Part shown: positions 24,206 through 32,414 of the stretch, piece by piece
How the letters are laid out: each line of letters begins with the position of its first letter
Numbering within the stretch: the first letter of the stretch is position 1
DNA from: a gamma proteobacterium symbiont of Ctena orbiculata
GTDB taxonomy: Bacteria; Pseudomonadota; Gammaproteobacteria; Chromatiales; Chromatiaceae
Length of the DNA: 32,414 bases
Assembly: GCA_003058495.1 (NCBI GenBank)
Contig: QBVC01000042.1
Span: forward strand, 1 to 32,414
Reading direction: 5' to 3'
Translations under genes and position numbers: made by a program
Notes under the pieces: generated by a model
What the model was told of the DNA's origin: nothing
Database searches by the model: none
Seen by the model: only the letters and a program-made list of their open reading frames with translations

Positions 24206-25945
24206 ATGCCAACAATCTCATTGCAACCTCAAAATAACGGCAGTGCGCTCATCGTCGAGGATGAAGTAACGAACCGCATGATACTCAAGGCGTTGTTAAA
24301 AAAACGCGGTTACAATGTGATTGAGGCGGAAAATGGTGTTGAGGCAATCCAGCAATTCAGGGAGCACGCCCCGGACCTCATTTTCATGGATGTGATGATG
24401 CCGGTCATGGATGGCTATGAAGCGGCCGGCGAGATCAAGCAGCTGGCCGGCGATCAGTTTGTCCCCATCATTTTTCTCACCGCCATGTCCGATGAAGAGG
24501 CCCTTGCCCGCTGTGTCGAGGTGGGCGGCGACGATTTTCTCTCCAAGCCCTACAGTTTTACCGTCCTCTCCGCCAAGGTGAAGGCCATGGAGCGCATCCG
24601 CACCCTGCATCGTGACACCCGCATGCTCTACAGCCGCATGCAACGGGATCAGGAGATAGCGGAACAAGTGTTCAGCAATGCGGTAGTGGCCGACAACGTG
24701 GCCCTCGATCAAATCCACAGCCTGCTGAAACCGGCCAGCGTATTCAGCGGCGACCTGATGCTGACGGCATTTGCCCCATCCCAGGATCTGCATGTCCTGC
24801 TCGGTGATTTCACCGGCCATGGATTGGCCGCCGCTCTCGGTGCGCTGCCAACCTCCGAGGCCTTTCGTTCCATGACGGCAAAGGGTTTCGCGCCGCAGCA
24901 GATACTCTCGGCAATCAACAACAAACTGCACAACCTGCTGCCTACCGGGATGTTTCTGGCTGCCCAGTTCGTCAAGGTCGACCACAAGCTCGATCATATC
25001 TCCATCATCAATTGCGGTATGCCGGACTGTTACCTGATCGAGAGAGGGAGCATGAACATCAAGCATCAGATCGTTTCTGAATCCCTGCCCTTGGGCATAG
25101 CCCCGGATATCGACTTCAAGGAGAGCTTTCACCACCTGCGTGTAGACGAGGGAGACCGGGTAATTCTTGCCTCTGACGGGGTCACCGAAGCCCGCAATCC
25201 GGAGGGTGAGCTGTTCGGCCAGGAGCGCTTGATCGCGGCGATCAACAACAAACAGAGGAGCCACACCCATATCCTGGAGGGTCTCGCCGAGGATTTGGAA
25301 TCTTTTTGCCAGCAAGCCCCGCAGGACGATGATATCAGTGTTGTCGAGGTGCCGCTGATCCAGGAACTGTTGCCGGCACCGGATTCGGCAGCACCCCATG
25401 TGGTCAGCAGCGGCGATATGCCGCCCAACCTCTTTACCCATGCGCATCCCGACTGTGTCGAGTTTCAACTCCTGCTATACGGCACCCAACTGCGCCAGGC
25501 CGACCCTGTACCCATACTGATCAACTACATTCAGGAAACAGCCGGTCTGCACGAACATCGACGCCCGCTGTTCACCATTCTCACCGAACTCTATATCAAT
25601 GCGCTGGATCACGGCGTGCTGCAATTGGACTCCCTGCTTAAACAGGGGGAAGACGGTTTTACCAACTATTTCCAACAGCGGGAACAGCGCCTGGAGGCGT
25701 TGACGGATGGAAAGATCCGTGTTGCCTTGAGAATTCACCAGGACAGCGATGGCGGGTATATTGTCATAACAGTGGAAGACAGCGGCCATGGGTTCGATTT
25801 CACGACCCTGTCCCGGAGCGCGGCAAACGAGACGCTCTACAGCGGCCGCGGTCTGCTGTTGGTCAATTCGCTGGTTAAACAGCTTCGCTTTTTTGAGCCA
25901 GGCAACAAGGCGGAAGCGGTTTACGTATGGGATAATACCCTGTAG
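24206..25945 (+). CDS. Response regulator–PP2C phosphatase–HATPase fusion (RsbU/RsbW-like)
   Basis: 579 residues. A receiver domain (10-125) has phospho-acceptor Asp-62 in F-M-D-V-M-M-P-V-M-D-G, Thr-92 and Lys-114. A SpoIIE/PP2C domain (~170-385) keeps the metal-binding motifs S-G-D (181-183), G-D-F-T-G-H-G (200-206) and L-A-S-D-G-V-T-E (321-328). The C-terminal GHKL ATPase (~430-579) has the N-box ELYINALDHG, E-D-S-G-H-G-F and Y-S-G-R-G-L. Such fusions set the phosphorylation of a STAS anti-sigma antagonist: the phosphatase removes the phosphate and the kinase adds it. No stand-alone STAS protein or sigma factor is nearby. ATG 24206 has only a weak ribosome-binding site. The gene is 30 bp before the kinase gene on the same strand, suggesting co-transcription. 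Confidence 0.93.
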   Translation: MPTISLQPQNNGSALIVEDEVTNRMILKALLKKRGYNVIEAENGVEAIQQFREHAPDLIFMDVMMPVMDGYEAAGEIKQLAGDQFVPIIFLTAMSDEEALARCVEVGGDDFLSKPYSFTVLSAKVKAMERIRTLHRDTRMLYSRMQRDQEIAEQVFSNAVVADNVALDQIHSLLKPASVFSGDLMLTAFAPSQDLHVLLGDFTGHGLAAALGALPTSEAFRSMTAKGFAPQQILSAINNKLHNLLPTGMFLAAQFVKVDHKLDHISIINCGMPDCYLIERGSMNIKHQIVSESLPLGIAPDIDFKESFHHLRVDEGDRVILASDGVTEARNPEGELFGQERLIAAINNKQRSHTHILEGLAEDLESFCQQAPQDDDISVVEVPLIQELLPAPDSAAPHVVSSGDMPPNLFTHAHPDCVEFQLLLYGTQLRQADPVPILINYIQETAGLHEHRRPLFTILTELYINALDHGVLQLDSLLKQGEDGFTNYFQQREQRLEALTDGKIRVALRIHQDSDGGYIVITVEDSGHGFDFTTLSRSAANETLYSGRGLLLVNSLVKQLRFFEPGNKAEAVYVWDNTL

Positions 25946-25975
25946 GTTCTCGCTCAAGGCGCCAAGTTTACAAAT

Positions 25976-27169
25976 ATGGCAAAGACACAGGTATTCGACC
26001 AGTCGGACAATATCAGGACGCCCTTTCTCAGGGGTATACTGACGCGCTCGCTCACCGATGCCGGGCTGGCCTTTGAAACAGCCTATAGGCTTTCATCCGA
26101 CATTCGGGAACAAATCAACAGTGTTGACGAGATAACCACAGACGAGTTGCGGCGCCTTGTCACCTCCGAACTGAAGAAGCTGGATGAAAAGGAGGTTCTG
26201 GAAAACTACGAGGCCGTCAATCCTGCGGTCACCAAGATAATGGTGCGGGATCGCAAAACCAATCTGACTCCCTTTTCCAACATTCAGCATCGCCGCAGCC
26301 TGGAATCCAGTGGACTGGGTACGGACAAGGCGGCCTATATAACACAAAACGTCTACATAGAGCTGGCTGAATCCCATCAGGACGCCGTGGACAGCAAAGA
26401 GGTTGGAAGATTGACCTATGAAAAGCTGAGGCGACACTACGGCAAGGAGGCTGCGAAGCGCTACCTGGTATGGGTTGACTACACCCACACCCAACGCCCC
26501 CTGATACTATTGATCGGCGGCACTACCGGCTGCGGCAAGAGCACGATCGCAACGGAAGTGGCCCATCGACTGAACATCATACGCACCCAATCCACCGACA
26601 TGCTCAGGGAGGTCATGCGTATGATGGTGCCGGTCAAGCTTCTTCCCGAGCTGCATACCTCCTCTTTCAACGCCTGGCGCAAGATTCCCGGTTCGAGCGA
26701 ATCCAAGGAGCCGCCCGAAGAGAGGATGATCCACGGCTACATTCATCAGGCCGAGCTGGTATCGGTTCCCTGCGAAGCCGTAATACAGCGCGCATTGAAC
26801 GAACGGGTATCCCTGATTCTCGAAGGCGTCCATGTCTCGCCTGTGTTGGTGAAGCGCTTCAGAGAGGAGAAGAACGCGGTCATCGTGCCGATCATGCTGG
26901 CGGTTCTTAAGCAGGACAGGCTAAAGCACCAGCTGAAGGACCGGGGGGTCACCGCCCCGGAGCGAAATGCGCAGAGTGACTATCTCTCGAATTTCGAATC
27001 GATCTGGATGCTGCAATCCCACCTGCTATCCGAGGCGGACAACAACGCCATACCAATCGTTGCCAACGACGACAGGGACAAGACCACGGATCGCGTTATG
27101 CGCTCCATAATCGAGGTGTTGCAGAAGAGCTTTCATGCTAAGGTTGAAGACGTTTTCGGCACAGACTAA
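25976..27169 (+). CDS. 2-phosphoglycerate kinase-like protein with tandem ATP-cone-like domains
   Basis: 397 residues. The C-terminal half is a P-loop kinase of the 2-phosphoglycerate kinase family: Walker A G-G-T-T-G-C-G-K-S-T (181-190), STDMLREVMR shortly after, and LILEGVHVSP. The N-terminal ATP-cone (~4-80) reads FLRGILTRSLTDAGLAFETAY with ITTDELRRLVTSEL. Residues ~88-167 repeat the same pattern (FSNIQHRRSLESSGLGTDKAA … LTYEKLRRHY … AAKRYLVW) and look like a second, diverged cone. In methanogens this enzyme makes 2,3-diphosphoglycerate, precursor of the cyclic solute; a bacterial role is not established to me. ATP-cones sense ATP or dATP. ATG 25976 is preceded by no strong ribosome-binding site. 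Confidence 0.82.
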   Translation: MAKTQVFDQSDNIRTPFLRGILTRSLTDAGLAFETAYRLSSDIREQINSVDEITTDELRRLVTSELKKLDEKEVLENYEAVNPAVTKIMVRDRKTNLTPFSNIQHRRSLESSGLGTDKAAYITQNVYIELAESHQDAVDSKEVGRLTYEKLRRHYGKEAAKRYLVWVDYTHTQRPLILLIGGTTGCGKSTIATEVAHRLNIIRTQSTDMLREVMRMMVPVKLLPELHTSSFNAWRKIPGSSESKEPPEERMIHGYIHQAELVSVPCEAVIQRALNERVSLILEGVHVSPVLVKRFREEKNAVIVPIMLAVLKQDRLKHQLKDRGVTAPERNAQSDYLSNFESIWMLQSHLLSEADNNAIPIVANDDRDKTTDRVMRSIIEVLQKSFHAKVEDVFGTD

Positions 27170-27211
27170 GCAGCCCGCATTTCACCCCCGACGACCCCGG
27201 AGAGCCAACAC

Positions 27212-28486
27212 TTGCTGACAACCCAGAAAGGCGTAATGATCATCCTTGACGGACTTGGCGATCGGGGCATTCCCGCTTTTGGCGGCAAGACGCCGCTTGA
27301 GGCGGCGGAGACGCCAAACATGGACAGGTTGGCCAGCGCCGGGCAGTGCGGCCTGGTCGATCCGCTCTTTCCCGGCATGCCTGTAGGCACTCACACCGGA
27401 ATCTGTCTGTTGTTCGGGCTCTCCAAGCAGGATACGGTGAAGCTCGCGCGAGGCCCCATCGAGGCAACGGGAGTGGGCTTGAACAGCAACGACCAGGCCC
27501 TCTATTTCCGCTGCAACTTCGCCACCCTGAAAAAACACGAGAACGGCTACGACATAATCGATCGCAGGGCGGGTCGCATCAACAGCGGCACCGAGGCACT
27601 CGCCACTGCAGTGGGCACGATTGACTTGGGTGACAGCATCACCGCCAGCCTCCATCCTGCCACACAGCACCGGGTGGTGCTTCAACTCGAAGGCAACCGC
27701 CTCTCCCATGACATCTCCAATACCGATTCAGGCAACCAATACAGAACAAAGGGCCTCCTTCCCTGCCTTGCCAACGACCCATCCGACGACATTGCGGTTA
27801 AAACAGCCGGGGCGGTGAATCGGTTGATGGACATCGTTTACCAGAGGCTGTCCCAGCATCCGCTGAATCGAGAGCGAATCGAAAACAACCTGCCCCCCGC
27901 CAACGGCATCATCTGCAGGAGTCCGGGGAGACTGCCCAAGGTCAAGCCCCTGCTGAATCAACTCAAGCTCAGGACCGCCGTGATATCCGGCGAACGCACG
28001 GTGCTCGGGCTTGGAGAACTGCTCGGTTACGACCTTTTCGTGAAGGACAGCTTCACCGCCAGCCAGGACACGGATCTGCACGCCAAGGTAAAAACCGCGA
28101 TGGAGGCGCTTGAAGATCACGACATGGTCTATCTGCACATCAAAGCCACAGACATCCATTCCCATGACCTCGACCCGACAGGCAAATGCGATATTCTGGC
28201 GAAGATCGATGACGCGATCACCCCGCTGATCAGCGATTCGCTGGTGATAGCCGTTACCGCCGATCACTCCACCGACACCAATACCGGCCGTCATACCGGC
28301 GACCCCATACCCAGTCTTATCTATAACCCCAGGGGCAGAGTGGACGGCTGCACGGCATTTTCCGAACTTGCCTGCAGCAGCGGCGGCATGGGCCGAATCA
28401 ACAGCAGCGGCTTTATCATGACCATGCTGGATCAGATGAACCTATTGGAAAACTTCAGGCCTAAAGACAGTGATTTCATCGCCTGA
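27212..28486 (+). CDS. ApgM-like (archaeal-type) phosphoglycerate mutase homologue, Thr in place of nucleophile Ser
   Basis: 424 residues of the alkaline phosphatase superfamily, closest in pattern to archaeal-type cofactor-independent phosphoglycerate mutase: ILDGLGDRGIPAFGGKTPLE, TPNMDRLASAGQCGLVDP, GPIEATGVGL, IKATDIHSHDLDP and ADHSTD … RHTGDPIPS. Metal ligands are visible (Asp-13, Asp-314, His-318, Asp-351, His-352, His-361). Where ApgM has P-G-S-D-T-A-H with the nucleophile Ser, this protein reads V-G-T-H-T-G-I, putting Thr-60 there and changing neighbours. Thr nucleophiles occur elsewhere in the superfamily, so it may be active with altered chemistry. It starts at TTG 27212 behind GGAGAG, 42 bp after the kinase gene, so the two are probably co-transcribed and may act on the same metabolite. 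Confidence 0.84.
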   Translation: MLTTQKGVMIILDGLGDRGIPAFGGKTPLEAAETPNMDRLASAGQCGLVDPLFPGMPVGTHTGICLLFGLSKQDTVKLARGPIEATGVGLNSNDQALYFRCNFATLKKHENGYDIIDRRAGRINSGTEALATAVGTIDLGDSITASLHPATQHRVVLQLEGNRLSHDISNTDSGNQYRTKGLLPCLANDPSDDIAVKTAGAVNRLMDIVYQRLSQHPLNRERIENNLPPANGIICRSPGRLPKVKPLLNQLKLRTAVISGERTVLGLGELLGYDLFVKDSFTASQDTDLHAKVKTAMEALEDHDMVYLHIKATDIHSHDLDPTGKCDILAKIDDAITPLISDSLVIAVTADHSTDTNTGRHTGDPIPSLIYNPRGRVDGCTAFSELACSSGGMGRINSSGFIMTMLDQMNLLENFRPKDSDFIA

Positions 28487-28517
28487 GCCAAACAGCCCGA
28501 TAATCACGGCACCATGC

Positions 28518-28546
28518 CTGACAAGTCCGTCTGCCGAATCTATAAT
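28518..28546 (+). promoter_or_regulatory. Strong sigma-70-type promoter for ppk1
   Basis: CTGACA (28518-28523, 5 of 6 matches) and TATAAT (28541-28546, perfect) are separated by the optimal 17 bp. The expected transcription start is near 28553. This separates ppk1 from the upstream genes and excludes the in-frame TTG at 28546 as a start, since it lies inside the -10 box. Confidence 0.7.
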
Positions 28547-28599
28547 TGATAGATTATGGATTCGATGAATCTCCGACCAATCTAGTTAATGCCAATGCC

Positions 28600-30815
<2,216 letters not shown>

Positions 30816-30825
<10 letters not shown>

Positions 30826-32084
30826 GCGTCGACCGGGACCTCGTCGTCCTCGTCCACCGCGATCTTCTGCAGGACGACCTGGTGGATACGGCGCGATGAG
30901 GCATCCTGCACATGCACCTCGAAACCGTCGAGTTCGAACTTTTCGTCTTTTTCAGGAATCCTTTCCGTGTGCTCGAGCAGCCAACGGTTGATGGTATCGG
31001 TGGGCTTGCCGGGTATATCCATACCGTAATGCTCCTCAACGACGCGCAGTTCCGCGGTTCCCTGCACCAGCACCTTGCCCTCGCCCAGCACCATCAGCTC
31101 GTTGGGTTTTTCATCGCTTTCGTCGTATATCTCACCGACCAGCTCCTCCAGCATATCCTCCAGGGAGACCACCCCGAGCATGGCACCGTGCTCATCCACC
31201 ACCACTGCCAGGTGGATGCTCTTGGACTTGAGGGTGCGTATCAACTCGTCGATGGTGGCGTTGGATGGGGTGTAGAGGGGTTCCTGGCCGAGCTCCGAGA
31301 TGGAGACATCCAGTTCTCCGGATGCGATGTTCTTGATCATGTCGCGCAACAGCACCATGCCGATGATCTCATCCGGGTCCTCCTTGTAGAGCGGAATCCG
31401 CGAGTAGCCCTCCTGCATGATCTCCGGTAGCACATCCCGCAGGGTGCGCCGGCCATCGAGGCGAAACACCTGCCTGCGCGGTGTCATGACATCCTCGGCC
31501 TTCAGATCGTTGAAGTTGAAGATGCGCTCGATCATCTCCCGCTCACCGGTATCGATCACCCCCTCTTCCTCGCCATGCTCGACCAGGGTGATCACCTCGT
31601 GCTCCGTCACCAGGGGATCATCCATCGCCTTGGTCGAAGATTGAATCCAGTTGGTTATCTGCAGAAATATCCACACCAGCGGATAGATGACACGCATGAA
31701 ACCGAAGATTATCGGGGAGATGAACAGCGAAATCCGCTCTGAAAAACGGGTCGCCAGGCTCTTCGGGGTTATCTCGCCGAATACCAGAATCAGGATGGTC
31801 AGAACACCCACGGCGATGCCGGGTCCGGTACTGCCAAAGTAGTCGGTGGCGATGACCGTAGCCATCGCGGACGCTGCGATATTGACCACATTGTTGCCGA
31901 TCAGAATGGTGATCAGCATTCGGCTGGGGTCTTTTTTCAGCAGATAGAGGGCATGAGCCCCCCGTCTACCCTCCTTGTACAATGCCTCCGCACGAGCCAT
32001 CGATAGGTTTATCAAGGCGGTTTCTGAACCAGAAAAAACGCCGGAGAGCACCAGCAACAGCGCCAGAATGAGGTAACTTTCCAC
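30816..32084 (-). CDS. CNNM/CorC-type membrane protein (DUF21–CBS–CorC_HlyC)
   Basis: 422 residues. The N-terminal DUF21/CNNM region has about four membrane segments, including VLSGVFSGSETALINLS (conserved S-G-S-E-T-A) and ILVFGEITPKSLATRFSE (G-E-I-x-P-K). A CBS pair follows (~205-320; MTPRRQVFRLD, YSRIPLYKEDPDEIIGMV, SIHLAVVVDEHGAMLGVVSLEDMLEELVGEI), and then a CorC_HlyC domain (~335-415). Relatives bind Mg-ATP at the CBS domains and take part in magnesium export or homeostasis; the old hemolysin name is misleading. The start is GTG 32084 with no obvious ribosome-binding site, but it gives the canonical short N-terminus. It converges on ppk1 with a 10-bp overlap of the coding ends, which may allow 3' transcript interference. 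Confidence 0.93.
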
Positions 32085-32193
32085 GAAGTGTCTATATTAG
32101 TTTCGCCAGCTATGGCCCAGTAGATGATTATTACTGTTAAGCCATTGAATCACAAGGGCAGTATAAAAGTATATAATATTTCCATGATATTTC
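32085..32193. other. AT-rich upstream region of the CNNM/CorC gene
   Basis: 109 bp with several TATAAA/TATAAT-like stretches near 32163-32180 and no open frame. No -35/-10 pair with correct spacing could be assigned on either strand. With the remnant at 32194-32400 it makes up the gene-free right end of the window. Confidence 0.4.
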
Positions 32194-32400
32194 ATGACTC
32201 GATGGAACCCCCTTCGGGAGGCCGCTATATTTAAGATGTTCGACTCCATCAGTACGTATAATCAGCATAGACATTATAAACGGAGGCTGAAAGGGTTTCC
32301 GCACCTCGCTCCCGTGGATTTCGGAAAGGAGCAACACCTCACATTAACCGCTAGGGGGGTCTCTGCACCATGCCTCAGGCAGCCAACACTTTTAACTTGA
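32194..32400 (+). pseudogene. Probable IS3-family transposase C-terminal remnant
   Basis: The frame contains FDSISTYNQHRHYKRRLKG followed by L-A-P-V-D-F-G-K-E-Q-H and then L-T-A-R-G-V-S. IS3-family transposases end in a similar string: F-x-x-I-x-x-x-Y-N-x-x-R-x-H, a short loop with G, S/A-P-V-D-F-E and a final L-T-x-x-G-V. No catalytic DDE domain lies upstream, and the spacing between Tyr-Asn and the P-V-D-F motif is a few residues too long, as expected in a decayed copy. The match is by eye over about 45 residues, so it could be coincidence. It lies upstream of the CNNM/CorC gene at the window edge. Confidence 0.42.
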
Positions 32401-32414
32401 CGCACAGATAGATG

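Noticed and set aside
24296-25468. 390-codon minus-strand frame opposite the response-regulator fusion.
   Set aside because: Shadow of a gene with intact receiver, PP2C and ATPase motifs on the plus strand.
32200-32222. CCCCCTTCGGGAGG hairpin as a terminator or riboswitch stem.
   Set aside because: The stem is short, no T-tract follows and no riboswitch core is recognisable around it.

Overview
The window looks like chromosome from a free-living or symbiotic gammaproteobacterium. The support is the mfd–csiV neighbourhood, an MCE/Mla lipid-transport operon with a YmbA/PqiC-type lipoprotein, a heme A synthase–SCO pair, and moderately GC-rich coding sequence set in AT-richer, repeat-bearing intergenic DNA. 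The respiratory gene content would fit a Chromatiales-like chemolithotroph, but that is inference; no rRNA, tRNA or taxonomic marker is present. I see no complete mobile element, prophage, integron or CRISPR array. The accessory signs are short intergenic repeats, a truncated acetyltransferase gene and a probable insertion-sequence remnant at the right edge.

Layout. Positions 2-307 hold the C-terminal end of a TonB protein. From 7138 down to 378 there is a long minus-strand run: a divergent heme-copper oxidase subunit I-like protein, a TlpA thioredoxin, a small DUF4266 lipoprotein, a DUF3570 outer-membrane barrel, an ApbE-type flavin transferase, a gamma-glutamylcyclotransferase, a VOC protein and a zinc-free MDR oxidoreductase. 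Divergently, 7574-9584 carries heme A synthase, a SCO protein and an eight-cysteine zinc-ribbon protein. An exported pentapeptide-repeat protein follows on the minus strand. A gene-poor accessory stretch (10736-11486) contains a truncated GNAT gene, followed by a small lipoprotein. A large periplasmic-sensor/PAS/GGDEF/EAL protein is divergent from mfd, and csiV follows mfd between two copies of an 80-bp repeat. The minus-strand operon mlaE–mlaF–mlaD–pqiC-like comes next. It is divergent from a plus-strand cluster: a response-regulator/PP2C/anti-sigma-kinase fusion, a 2-phosphoglycerate kinase with tandem ATP-cone-like domains, an archaeal-type phosphoglycerate mutase homologue, and ppk1 behind its own strong promoter. 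A CNNM/CorC-type membrane protein converges on ppk1.

How the genes may work together. (1) The oxidase-like, TlpA, DUF4266, DUF3570 and ApbE genes look like one envelope redox unit. DUF3570 carries a D-A-L-T-G-A-S stretch that matches the flavin-attachment consensus of FMN-bind proteins, and the flavin transferase is encoded 37 bp downstream; this is the most interesting hypothesis in the window. (2) The plus-strand cluster at 24206-30825 joins stress-type signalling, an ATP-sensing 2-phosphoglycerate kinase, a mutase homologue with an altered nucleophile position, and polyphosphate synthesis. It may be an undescribed phosphometabolite or energy-status module. The remaining genes are mostly ordinary housekeeping or signalling functions.
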